The notes beneath the pieces are model-generated. The model did no database searches, was not told where the DNA came from, and saw only the letters and a list, made by a program, of their open reading frames with translations. This document shows, one piece after another, positions 42,910 through 50,701 of a DNA stretch of 64,000 nucleotides. Within the stretch, counting starts at the first letter, position 1. Each line of letters starts with the position of its first letter. The DNA comes from UBA6059 sp040219045. GTDB taxonomy: Bacteria; Bacteroidota; Bacteroidia; Cytophagales; Cyclobacteriaceae. A program made the translations under genes and the position numbers. The DNA lies in assembly GCA_965229505.1 (NCBI GenBank), contig OZ245881.1:1674001-1738000 (forward strand). Direction: 5' to 3'.

Positions 42910-43605
42910 TTAGTTGCCAGCCCTCAATAGTACATCTCCACTGATAGTTTCAAGTCGGTGAGGCTCGCCCCCCTGATTGATTTTGGCGTGGACTTTCTCT
43001 CCAACAACTTGCCGCAAACCCTCTTTGTCGTCCAAATGGTCGAGTGAGACATTGGCATACATCGCACCGGATATCGTGCTCGCAATCAATTCTGCACCTA
43101 TTCCGCTAGGGACGGTCAGGTCAATATCTCCAGAGATCGTCTTTATCGCGTAGGGCTTGGTGCGCAACTCACTGGTCACATTGCCCGAGATCGACTCCAC
43201 GCTGACGAGCATCCGGTCCGGCACAGCTACTTCGACCATGATATCCGTGCTGTAGCAGTTAGTGCGCCTACCGGAATTCTTCTTGAAGAAACTATCCAAT
43301 CGTGCGCGATCCGTACCTATCAGGATGCGATCTCCGTCTCTCTCAATGAGAAGTTCATAAGCTTCATTATTTTCTCCATCATTGATAGAGGCATTGACAT
43401 ATATCTCGATTTCATTGCCTTGTGCAGTGCTTAAGCGAATGTCTGTTGCATAGGGGAAATCCAGCGCCAGCTCCGTGCTACCCTCCATCGCAATCGTCTC
43501 TTTAATGATCTTGGCAGGGCTGGGATTGGTGTCATCAAAAGCTGTTTGCTGTCCAAATACACTTAAGCTGCTTAGGAGTATCGGAATTATCAATAACCGT
43601 CTCAT
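42910..43605 (-). CDS. DUF4097-type secreted protein B of the sigma-factor operon
   Basis: 231 aa. Signal peptide at about 1-19 (LLIIPILLSSLSVFGQ). The rest is a right-handed beta-solenoid of the DUF4097 (putative adhesin) type with repeated strands: VEVAVPDRMLVSVESISGNVTSELRTKPYAIKTISGDIDLTVPSGI, then SGDVLLRAG at the end. Such proteins sit behind ECF sigma/anti-sigma pairs in Bacteroidota and are probably envelope-located; their molecular role is unknown. The start overlaps the end of the preceding paralog by four bases. It is last in the four-gene operon. Confidence 0.88.
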   Translation of the reverse strand: MRRLLIIPILLSSLSVFGQQTAFDDTNPSPAKIIKETIAMEGSTELALDFPYATDIRLSTAQGNEIEIYVNASINDGENNEAYELLIERDGDRILIGTDRARLDSFFKKNSGRRTNCYSTDIMVEVAVPDRMLVSVESISGNVTSELRTKPYAIKTISGDIDLTVPSGIGAELIASTISGAMYANVSLDHLDDKEGLRQVVGEKVHAKINQGGEPHRLETISGDVLLRAGN

Positions 43606-44387
43606 TTGGCCCTCCTCATAAATACATCCCCACTAATACTGTTGATATTGAAGTCAACACCTCCTCCATTGAGGCTGCCTTTAGCTCGTAGTTGGCCTCC
43701 AATATGGCGCATCTCTTCCTTCTCTGGAAACGTCATGTCCAGATCCGAATAGATCTCACCACTGATGCTTTTCATATCAAAAGTACCCTTGCTATTTCCC
43801 GGTAGGGTCACGTCGATCTCACCGCTAGTAGATGATATGGAATGCGGACCCGTCTGGCTCAGCGCTGCGTAGCTCACCGTGATATCTGAGCTCAGTGTCC
43901 AGATCACCAACGGCCCATTCACTTTAACCAAATCGATATCCCCGACATTGGAGCGTGCCTCCACTTCACCAGACATCCCCTCTATCCTGATATCACCACC
44001 GGACCATCTCATCGCTTCTACTTTGAGTTTCATCCTATTGGGAATAGTGATAGTATAATCCGAATCGTTGGCCACACGAGACGCTCCTGTCAGGATAAAC
44101 TTGTCACCAGACTTGGCGAAGTACAGGCCAAGGTCGGTATTGTCCTCACCTGTAGCAGATATCGGCTTTAGGCCTTTGGCCTTCTCCGGTATTCCTTCGT
44201 AATCATTGGTCTCTATGATGATCTCGGTCCCATCATAGCCTTTGATGATTATATCATCACCTACGTCGCTGATTTCCATGGTCATTCCTGACGCTCCTTC
44301 CAGCGTTGTTTTCCATGTCGCTGCTCTCTGAGCGACGAGCCCGTTGGCTATCGCCAATACAGTTAGTAATAATGTTAACTTTTTCAT
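43602..44387 (-). CDS. DUF4097-type secreted protein A of the sigma-factor operon
   Basis: 261 aa. Signal peptide at about 1-20 (LTLLLTVLAIANGLVAQ). A DUF4097 beta-solenoid follows: IIIKGYDGTEIIIETNDYEG, then repeated units ending in short glycine turns (GGDIRIEGMSGEVEARSNVGDIDLV, SGEIDVTLPGNSKG, SGEIYSDLDM) and SGDVFMRRAK at the C-terminus. It resembles the next gene in repeat style and ending (SGDV-xxR), so the two are probably a duplicated pair. It begins 20 bases after the anti-sigma gene. Probably a cell-envelope protein. Confidence 0.88.
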   Translation of the reverse strand: MKKLTLLLTVLAIANGLVAQRAATWKTTLEGASGMTMEISDVGDDIIIKGYDGTEIIIETNDYEGIPEKAKGLKPISATGEDNTDLGLYFAKSGDKFILTGASRVANDSDYTITIPNRMKLKVEAMRWSGGDIRIEGMSGEVEARSNVGDIDLVKVNGPLVIWTLSSDITVSYAALSQTGPHSISSTSGEIDVTLPGNSKGTFDMKSISGEIYSDLDMTFPEKEEMRHIGGQLRAKGSLNGGGVDFNINSISGDVFMRRAK

Positions 44388-44407
44388 TGTTATTATTTTG
44401 AGTGTTG

Positions 44408-45178
44408 TTAAATCAATATCTGTATTGCGGTCTCGGCACTTTGCCTGACTACCGGTTGTGTGTTTTCATCCTCAGACAGTCTTTGTAGTTGCTTAAGGGC
44501 ACTTTTCTCATCTATCCGCACCATCATTTGGATGAGTGTGATCTGGATAATCGGATCTTCCTGATAAGAGAGTGATCGGACCAGGGATGCGCGCACCAGT
44601 TCACTATCGGAATAGTTCATTAGCGCTTCGGCTGCTGCTAATCGCACATTAGGGCTATCATCTGTATTCAGCGTCTTGACCAAAGTCCCAATGAGCTCTG
44701 CATCCGGGTTATTGATAGCTCCGGTCAGGCTTACTGCTTTTATGCGGTCACTTGCCGAGTGATTCTTCAATGTCGATTGTAAGACCATGCTTTTAGTTTC
44801 ACTCAACTCCTGCTGCATTGCCATCAGTTGAGCAGAGTTGTCTGTAGGCTTATTGATCAACAAGCCTATCGCAATGCCGCAGATCAACAAGGCAAATCCA
44901 GCCACAAGCTGATAAGTCCATGGGCTTGTGCTTGCCGTTTCCCTAGGAAGCATTGCCTTTTCTTCCAACAAGGCTTGTCTAAACCTCATCTTGGATGCAT
45001 CACTCGGACTTAAGTCAGGTGTGCTGCTTAGACCTCCTGAAAGTGACGCTAGCTGCTCTAGTTCTTCTTTGAGGTCGGGATATTGCTGAAGAGATCTTTC
45101 GAACTCCTCTCGTTCATTTTCTGATAAGCTGCCCTCCAGATAGTCTGGTATTAGCTCTTCTATTTTGCTTCTCTCCAT
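44408..45178 (-). CDS. Membrane anti-sigma factor with C-terminal HEAT repeats
   Basis: 256 aa. N-terminal anti-sigma segment (1-80: IEELIPDYLEGSLSENEREEFERSL, without the zinc-binding H-C-C motif of ZAS domains), one membrane helix (about 90-108, VAGFALLICGIAIGLLI), then a helical, HEAT-like domain outside the membrane (about 140-256: IKAVSLTGAINN, VRLAAAEALMNYSDSELVRASLVRSL, VRQSAETAIQIL). It should hold the ECF sigma factor encoded one base upstream in an inactive state. A HEAT-repeat outer domain could sense a partner protein. It is the second gene of the operon. Confidence 0.88.
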   Translation of the reverse strand: MERSKIEELIPDYLEGSLSENEREEFERSLQQYPDLKEELEQLASLSGGLSSTPDLSPSDASKMRFRQALLEEKAMLPRETASTSPWTYQLVAGFALLICGIAIGLLINKPTDNSAQLMAMQQELSETKSMVLQSTLKNHSASDRIKAVSLTGAINNPDAELIGTLVKTLNTDDSPNVRLAAAEALMNYSDSELVRASLVRSLSYQEDPIIQITLIQMMVRIDEKSALKQLQRLSEDENTQPVVRQSAETAIQILI

Positions 45179-45179
45179 A

Positions 45180-45716
45180 TCAGTTCAATTGAAAATAGAT
45201 TGTTCTTAATTCCTTGAGTGCGCGGTGCACCTGTACTTTGACATTGGCCACTGTGATCTCCTTGATCTCAGCAATGTCATCATAGTGCATCCCTTGCATT
45301 TTGCTCATGACAAGTAGTTCGCGCTTTTCGATAGGAAGCTTTTGCATCGCTACTTGCAGCTGCGCCTGTTGTTCCTTATCATAGCCATCATCTGTTGTCA
45401 AGTCATGATCTCGCATAGTTGTTACATCTGTGAAATCATCACGCTTCTCTACTTCTTTGCGGTAGTAGTCGTGAAACTGATTTCGTGATAGCTGGTAGAT
45501 CCAGGTCTTGAATTTCAGATTTGGGTTGTATGAGCTTCGGTATTTCATGATCCTCACGAACACGTTTTGTATCAAATCCTCGCTTGCCGCCTGATCATAG
45601 GTCAGCCGCATAAAGAAGTTGAAAAGCTTCTTCTGGTAGCGTTCAAATAATTCCTCGAGATGATCCAGGTGTCCTTTTTGGACCTCTGACATCAACCATT
45701 CATCAGTTTGTTGCAA
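45180..45716 (-). CDS. ECF-type RNA polymerase sigma factor
   Basis: 178 aa. Sigma-70 region 2 (about 18-85: LFERYQKKLFNFFMRLTYDQAASEDLIQNVFVRI, FKTWIYQLSRNQFHDYYRK) and region 4 (about 118-170: LPIEKRELLVMSKMQGMHYDDIAEIKEITVANVKVQVHRALKELR). The region between is acidic and long. It directs RNA polymerase to its own promoters when released by the anti-sigma factor encoded directly downstream, with one base between the genes. It probably drives this operon itself. No sigma-binding site was identified. Confidence 0.95.
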   Translation of the reverse strand: MQQTDEWLMSEVQKGHLDHLEELFERYQKKLFNFFMRLTYDQAASEDLIQNVFVRIMKYRSSYNPNLKFKTWIYQLSRNQFHDYYRKEVEKRDDFTDVTTMRDHDLTTDDGYDKEQQAQLQVAMQKLPIEKRELLVMSKMQGMHYDDIAEIKEITVANVKVQVHRALKELRTIYFQLN

Positions 45717-45843
45717 GTCGATTTGTGATCGTATTCAGGTGGGTTACACCGAAAAATTGAAATGGTTACAAGGTAGGGAAAATCTTTTCGAGTCGAAGTT
45801 AGTGACGCTAGATAAACTCCATACGAAATGAATTAAGGATATC

Positions 45844-46031
45844 GGGCTGTGCAATAAGAATGATGCTGATAGAGAGAATCAAAGTTTTATTTCGTCTCTC
45901 ACCAATAAACACCCCTGTAGTCCCCTCAAGGGGACAAATTCCGCCCTTGAGGGCGGTTAGGTGGGTGTTGGTCTGAGTCAAGCCAAACATTATTGGGTAA
46001 CTAAAATGCAGGAAATGACTTATTGCACAGC
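45844..46031. mobile_element. MITE-like element, diverged copy
   Basis: 188 bp. Ends: GGGCTGTGCAATAAG (45844-45858) and CTTATTGCACAGC (46019-46031), an inverted repeat of at least 13 bases, matching the ends of the element at 31934-32132. The core module (about 45908-45970) is almost identical to that of the first copy, while the DNA between core and ends has diverged. It fills most of the gap between the sigma-factor gene and the AMACR gene. The remaining bases of that gap (45717-45843) show nothing else. Confidence 0.72.
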
Positions 46032-46054
46032 TAGGTTTTAAACGGGATGTTATG

Positions 46055-47530
46055 TCAAACCTCATCCTCGCCCAACTCTGGAGCTTGCCACTGAATCCTG
46101 GACGGTGTGGCGGAGAACTTGATGGGTTGGTTAATCAAAGGAATAGAAGTGGATCGATCGAACATCTTCCTTGATTGGAAATGGGGGTGTTCTTCCACTT
46201 CTCCCACTTCGAGTATTGGAGTTAGGCAGATATCGTGGCTAGCACCTAGCTCGGCCCATTCTTTTCTTGTTCTGGATTTGAAGAGGTTGGCCACTTCATG
46301 TTTGGTCTTATCCATCTCAGGATGGTTGGGAAGCGCTTTTTCTTTCCAGTCAGGTCGATCAACTAAGTCACAGAAGATGGACCAGAATTTTGGCTCCAAA
46401 GCTGCCATGGCGACCCATTGGCCGTCAGCAGTTTCATAGACATTATAGTTAGGTAGACCACCGCTCAAAGCCATAGTCTGATTGGTAGGTTTTTCTCCTG
46501 ACCAAAGGGTATTGAAGGCGATGGTGGCGAATGGAAGCAATCCATCTGTCATTGAGACATCCACGTGCTGACCTTCACCCGTTTGGTGTCGGGCAAGTAA
46601 AGCTGCCATCACTGCTTGTATGGTCTGATAGGTCCCAGAGGCGATATCTGCCAGCTGTGTGCCGGGAATCACTGGTTTGCCCCGCTCATCTTTATTGAGA
46701 CTCAGCACTCCTGAAAGCGCGAGGTAGTTGAGGTCGTGTCCTGCGGTTTGTGCCATAGGTCCTGTCTGGCCAAACCCCGTCAAGGAGACATAGATAATCT
46801 TTGGGTTTACCTTCAAGGCTTCTTCATAACCCAAACCCCACTGATCGATGACTCCTGGCCGGAATTGCTCTACAACTACATCGGCAGACTTGATCAGCTC
46901 CATGAATTTCTTTTTTCCTTCCGGGGTACGGAGGCTGATTCCTACGCTTCTTTTACTCCTATTCCAGGCCATATAGTTGGCTGACTTACCATCGATGATC
47001 GGTGGGTAGTCCCGCACATAATCAGGCGACTCTGAATCTTCTATTTTAATGACTTCAGCGCCCATGTCCGCCAGCATTGCGGTAGCCCATGGCCCTGGAA
47101 GTAGTCGACTCAAATCTAGAATTCGATATCCTAGAAGTGGTCCGGAAGACGGCTTGCGATCTTTTTTCTGAATACTCTCAGATGGCTTATTGAACTTGTA
47201 ATAGGGAATGAAGCATTTCGAGAAGCGAAGCATCTCATTGATATTACTGACCTTCACCTTCCCCGTAAGAATGGCGAGTTGCGGGTTGATCTCACCAGAC
47301 TCTAGTGCAGCGTAGTGCTTAGCCTTGGCTCTAACCACGCAAACAGCCTCACCGTGTAGCCCTTCCTTAAAATTACAATGCTGATCTGCTATCTCCACTG
47401 TAAATTGTGTGCCTTCGTCTCCCGATATTTCGAAGTGCACAGTGGTTTGATATCCTTCAGCTTTCTGAGGGCGAAAGCGTACCGGAATGGATTGAATTAT
47501 TGAGTTGCAATTTTCAGGAGTGCTACTCAT
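46055..47530 (-). CDS. SCP2 domain fused to alpha-methylacyl-CoA racemase (CaiB/BaiF family)
   Basis: 491 aa, longer than the usual 380-400 because of an N-terminal SCP2 sterol-carrier domain (about 1-115: IPVRFRPQKAEGYQTTVHFEI, LAILTGKVKVSNINEMLRFSKCF). The rest is a family III CoA-transferase fold closest to AMACR: LDLSRLLPGPWATAMLADMGAEVIKIED, then the catalytic pair His265 (AGHDLNYLALSG) and Asp295 (LADIASG), spaced exactly as His126 and Asp156 of AMACR-type racemases. The reaction is probably epimerisation of 2-methylacyl-CoA; a CoA transferase is the alternative. The SCP2 domain may carry the lipid. Its start overlaps a coiled-coil gene by eight bases. It lies beside the beta-oxidation operon. 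Confidence 0.9.
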   Translation of the reverse strand: MSSTPENCNSIIQSIPVRFRPQKAEGYQTTVHFEISGDEGTQFTVEIADQHCNFKEGLHGEAVCVVRAKAKHYAALESGEINPQLAILTGKVKVSNINEMLRFSKCFIPYYKFNKPSESIQKKDRKPSSGPLLGYRILDLSRLLPGPWATAMLADMGAEVIKIEDSESPDYVRDYPPIIDGKSANYMAWNRSKRSVGISLRTPEGKKKFMELIKSADVVVEQFRPGVIDQWGLGYEEALKVNPKIIYVSLTGFGQTGPMAQTAGHDLNYLALSGVLSLNKDERGKPVIPGTQLADIASGTYQTIQAVMAALLARHQTGEGQHVDVSMTDGLLPFATIAFNTLWSGEKPTNQTMALSGGLPNYNVYETADGQWVAMAALEPKFWSIFCDLVDRPDWKEKALPNHPEMDKTKHEVANLFKSRTRKEWAELGASHDICLTPILEVGEVEEHPHFQSRKMFDRSTSIPLINQPIKFSATPSRIQWQAPELGEDEV

Positions 47531-47801
47531 TCTTCAATTTCTCTATCTCTTTCTTAAGCCTACCGTTGGCTTCTCTAACTGAAGCTAGCTCCTCTTCTAA
47601 TGTTTTTATTCGATGAGCATACTCACTATTGTCATCGTGTTCTAAGAAGTCTGGATTTGAGGACCCTTTGCTTTGTTGGGCCAATTTCTTGGTCTCTGCC
47701 AAACTTGCTCTGTCAAGTGCAAGCCCTCGTTCCATTCTCCGAGTTTGTTTTCGAAGCTCAATTAAATCCTTTTTCATTCTGCGTAATACTGATTTGTTCA
47801 T
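47523..47801 (-). CDS. Small coiled-coil protein upstream of SCP2-AMACR
   Basis: 92 aa. Basic N-terminus (MNKSVLRRMKKDLIELRKQTRRMERGL) and a C-terminal coiled-coil (IKTLEEELASVREANGRLKKEIEKLKNE) with leucine/isoleucine heptads. No family recognised. Its stop overlaps the AMACR start (ATGAGTAG), so the two are likely translated together. A role as a small scaffold or regulator is possible. Confidence 0.65.
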   Translation of the reverse strand: MNKSVLRRMKKDLIELRKQTRRMERGLALDRASLAETKKLAQQSKGSSNPDFLEHDDNSEYAHRIKTLEEELASVREANGRLKKEIEKLKNE

Positions 47802-47897
47802 AGTTTGCTACTTGTGAACTCAAGTCTAACACTAAAAACTGCGATTAACTGTACCTTAACTAGTCCGTATAACTTTAGATAAATTAACTTTATTGGC

Positions 47898-48095
47898 ATG
47901 ACTATTCAAGAACTAAATAAGAAAGTAGAGCAAATTCGCGCGGTTACAGGTGCTAAAATGCAATTTCTAAGAGATAGGATAAACGCTTTAGATCAAGCCT
48001 TTGAAGAAGTGGAAGCCGTGAAAGACGCAGAGCTAGATATCATCCATGCAAAAATAGAGGAGCTAAATCTCAGACTGGAAAAGCTAGAGAAATAG
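47898..48095 (+). CDS. Short coiled-coil protein
   Basis: 65 aa, almost entirely one coiled-coil (heptads in IQELNKKVEQIRAVTGAKM..FLRDRINALDQAFEEVEAV, then LDIIHAKIEELNLRLEKLEK). Divergent from the previous small coiled-coil gene, with a 96-base gap between the starts. Both small genes are coiled-coil and might interact. No family known; it may be a lineage-specific gene. Confidence 0.55.
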   Translation: MTIQELNKKVEQIRAVTGAKMQFLRDRINALDQAFEEVEAVKDAELDIIHAKIEELNLRLEKLEK

Positions 48096-48108
48096 CTCCA
48101 TTTAATTC

Positions 48109-50259
48109 TTAAGCGATTACGGGCTCACTTTTTCGGGCTCGCTCTCTCAAGGAATCAGGTACGTTGAAGCGGTCACCATACTTCTGCGCAAAGCCATCAC
48201 AATTCTCTACAAACTGCTGAACACCAACATAGTCAATGTAGCTAATGGCGCCACCTGTATAGATCGGGAATCCAAACCCTAGAATAGATCCTACATCTCC
48301 ATCTTCTCCTTTGGTCAACACACCTTCTTCAAGACATCTGTAGGTTTCCAAAGCCATAATAGAAAGGTATCTTGTCTTGATTTCTTCATAAGATGGGTGG
48401 TCATCCTTTTCAGGGAAGTGGCTGCTCAATTCCGGCCACAAATACTTCTTACTCTTTTCAGGATACTCATAGAAACCTTTACCCTGGCGCTTTCCTGGTC
48501 GATCAAACTTCTCTACCATGATTGGCGTGACTTTGGCAGCTGCAGAGTCATCCTTTCGGTCAAGGTCGATCTCCGTTTGACGGAGAATCTTCATCACCAA
48601 GCCGAGATTGACCTCATCGGTCACTGCTAGAGGCCCAACAGGCATTCCAACATCCAGTGCTGCATTTTCAATTAAAGCTGGAGGTGTTCCTTCAAGCAAC
48701 AGTCCCATGCCTTCATTGGTGAAAGTGCTAAACACTCTCGAAGTGAAGAAGCCACGACTGTCATTTACTACGATAGGCGTCTTCTTGATCTTCATCACAT
48801 AGTCAATGGCAGCTGCTAAGGCATAATCAGAAGTCTTCTCGCCCATGATTATTTCAACCAATGGCATCTTGTCTACAGGGGAGAAGAAGTGCAGACCAAT
48901 GAAGTTTTCAGGTTTCTTTGAAGCTTCCGCTAATCCAATGATAGGAAGTGTGGAAGTGTTAGAAGCAAAAATGCCGTTCTCCATCATCACAGCCTCCGTT
49001 TCCTTGGTTACCGTTGCTTTAAGCTCACGGTTTTCAAACACTGCCTCGATAATCAAGTCACAACCTTCAAGATCAGCTACCTGATCAGTGGCTTTAATCT
49101 TGGAAAGAATTGCTTCCTTCTTCTCTGCCTTTCCATAGCCTTTTGCGATAGCTTTGTCCAATAGGCCTGTGCTGTAGGATTTACCAGTATCAGCAGCTTC
49201 CTGCGTGACATCCTTGAGCACACAATCAAGGCCAGCCTTAGCCGTCACGTAGGCTATACCGGCACCCATCATACCGGCACCAAGGATACCTATCTTCTTA
49301 AATTCAAATTTTTCAACGTCCTTCGGACGTGCTCCCCCTTTGTTGGCTTTGCCAATGTTGAAGAAGCCCGTACGAATGATGTTACGTGCCTCTTTGCTAA
49401 ATAGCGACTTTACAAAATAGCGTGCCTCCACGATAATTGCCCGCTCCATTGGAAGCTGAAGACCTTCGTACACGCAACTCATGGCATACTGCGCAGAAGG
49501 GTAGTTACCTTTGGTCTTCCCACGCGTCAGTGCTGTACCCGCTCCGAAGGTCTGTGCTATTTTAGGAGACATCACTTCTCCGCCGGGCACTTTGAATCCC
49601 TTCGCATTCCATGGCTGCTCCTTTGTGCCGACCTCCTTGATCCAGAGCTTTGCGGCAGGCACAAGGTCTTCGAGGCTATCTACCAGCTGCTCGATGAGCC
49701 CTTGCTTCATTGCCGCGTCAGGTCGCAGTTGCTGACCCTGAACAATAATTTGCAGTGCTTTCTCAATACCAATCATTCGCGGTAGCCGCTGTGTTCCTCC
49801 GCCCCCTGGCAATAGGCCAAGCGTGACTTCCGGTAGGCCAATCTTATAGCCTGCGTTGTTCCAGGCAATTCGGTGATGGCAACCGAGCGCTACCTCATAT
49901 CCGCCTCCTAAGGTATTACCATTGATGGCTGCCACAAAGGGCTTACCACTGGTCTCCATCTCGATGAAGCCTTTGTTCATTTCTACGACTTGCTTGAAGA
50001 CCGCTTCCTGGTCAGTCAAGCCTATGAAATGCTTGAGATCGGCTCCTGCGATGAAATCCTTTTTCGCGGATGCGATTACCACCCCGATGACCTTATCATC
50101 AGCTATGGCTTGTCTTGCAGCGTCAAGTATCGCTGGTATTGTTTTATCGTTGAGGACGTTGGTTGGGTAGTCCTTCATATCGACGGTGATCATTGCGATC
50201 CCATCATTGTCTACTTCGTATGTAAGTATGCTGTTGTCTATTTTCATTTTTGGTGTCAT
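48109..50259 (-). CDS. fadJ: Multifunctional enoyl-CoA hydratase / 3-hydroxyacyl-CoA dehydrogenase, copy 1
   Basis: 716 aa from ATG 50259 (the frame is open to 50283, but there the start would be TTG inside a repeat; ATG 50247 is also possible). Hydratase domain (about 10-200): FIAGADLKHF, NGNTLGGGYEVALGCHHRIA (oxyanion hole) and GLPEVTLGLLPGGGGTQRLPR with the catalytic Glu. Dehydrogenase domain (about 320-700): GILGAGMMGAGIAYVTAKAG (NAD fold) and GLHFFSPVDKMPLVEII with the catalytic His. It carries out hydration and oxidation steps of beta-oxidation. It is the last gene of a long operon and has a paralog at its head (56107-58272). A repeat unit lies directly upstream. Confidence 0.95.
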   Translation of the reverse strand: MTPKMKIDNSILTYEVDNDGIAMITVDMKDYPTNVLNDKTIPAILDAARQAIADDKVIGVVIASAKKDFIAGADLKHFIGLTDQEAVFKQVVEMNKGFIEMETSGKPFVAAINGNTLGGGYEVALGCHHRIAWNNAGYKIGLPEVTLGLLPGGGGTQRLPRMIGIEKALQIIVQGQQLRPDAAMKQGLIEQLVDSLEDLVPAAKLWIKEVGTKEQPWNAKGFKVPGGEVMSPKIAQTFGAGTALTRGKTKGNYPSAQYAMSCVYEGLQLPMERAIIVEARYFVKSLFSKEARNIIRTGFFNIGKANKGGARPKDVEKFEFKKIGILGAGMMGAGIAYVTAKAGLDCVLKDVTQEAADTGKSYSTGLLDKAIAKGYGKAEKKEAILSKIKATDQVADLEGCDLIIEAVFENRELKATVTKETEAVMMENGIFASNTSTLPIIGLAEASKKPENFIGLHFFSPVDKMPLVEIIMGEKTSDYALAAAIDYVMKIKKTPIVVNDSRGFFTSRVFSTFTNEGMGLLLEGTPPALIENAALDVGMPVGPLAVTDEVNLGLVMKILRQTEIDLDRKDDSAAAKVTPIMVEKFDRPGKRQGKGFYEYPEKSKKYLWPELSSHFPEKDDHPSYEEIKTRYLSIMALETYRCLEEGVLTKGEDGDVGSILGFGFPIYTGGAISYIDYVGVQQFVENCDGFAQKYGDRFNVPDSLRERARKSEPVIA

Positions 50260-50271
50260 TATGTTCAAAAG

Positions 50272-50345
50272 ACACCCCTCCAACTCCCCGTTCCACGATG
50301 GCTCAAGGGGAGAATTCCTCCCTTGAGGGAGGTTTAGGTGGGTGT
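50272..50345. repeat. Solitary core module of the MITE-like family within the fad operon
   Basis: Starts ACACCCCT and ends GGGTGT, with GGCTCAAGGGG and CCTCCCTTGAGGGAGG hairpin parts, like the centre of the two elements at 31934 and 45844, but without their terminal repeats. It lies between the DUF559 and hydratase/dehydrogenase genes; the last codons and stop of the DUF559 gene fall inside it. It could form an intra-operon hairpin. Confidence 0.75.
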
Positions 50346-50696
50346 ATCCTTTCGCAATTTTTCTATAGTGTAATAAATATGATTCAGGACTTCTTTGATA
50401 TCTTTGTCATCAAACCGGAGAACGGCGACTTCATACTTTGCTAGTCGTTTATCTCTTAATCTGTCCTTTTGATAGCCATGAGATGCGCCATCAACTTCTA
50501 TCGCAAGCTTCAACTCATGACAGTAAAAGTCTAATATGTAATCGAGCATGGGTACATGGCGATGAAATTGATATCCTAACAACTGCTTCTTTCTGATCTC
50601 CTGCCATAGCAGAACTTCAGAAAGCGTCATTTCCTGCCTCAAGTCTCTAGCAAGAGACTTCAAATAGGGCTTGTATGGAATCAAATCATTGCTCAC
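50334..50696 (-). CDS. DUF559 (Vsr-like) endonuclease-domain protein
   Basis: 120 aa. A single DUF559 domain of the Vsr/restriction-endonuclease-like fold: LRQEMTLSEVLLWQEIRKKQLLGYQFHRHVPMLDYILDFYC, ELKLAIEVDGASHGYQKDRLRDKRLAKYEVAVLRF. The acidic residues in MLDYILDF and AIEVDG are the expected catalytic ones. Function not proven; perhaps DNA repair or mobile-DNA upkeep. It lies five bases after the thiolase stop within the fad operon, a place with no metabolic reason, and its 3' end is formed by a repeat. That points to insertion of a small accessory gene. Confidence 0.88.
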   Translation of the reverse strand: MSNDLIPYKPYLKSLARDLRQEMTLSEVLLWQEIRKKQLLGYQFHRHVPMLDYILDFYCHELKLAIEVDGASHGYQKDRLRDKRLAKYEVAVLRFDDKDIKEVLNHIYYTIEKLRKDTPT

Positions 50697-50701
50697 TGTG
50701 G

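Noticed and set aside
42901..42923. GGGCTG/CAGCCC hairpin between YbjQ and DUF4097 genes as a terminator
   Set aside because: The stem is only six bases, overlaps the end of the DUF4097 gene, and has no T-tract, so it is not called as a feature.
45808..46065. 85-aa minus-strand frame
   Set aside because: It lies across the MITE-like element and reads through its core; no protein features.
46055..47530. Calling the SCP2-AMACR fusion a carnitine or formyl-CoA transferase
   Set aside because: The GHD...LAD pair with 30-residue spacing and the NYLALSG block match the racemase branch better; the transferase remains a minor alternative.
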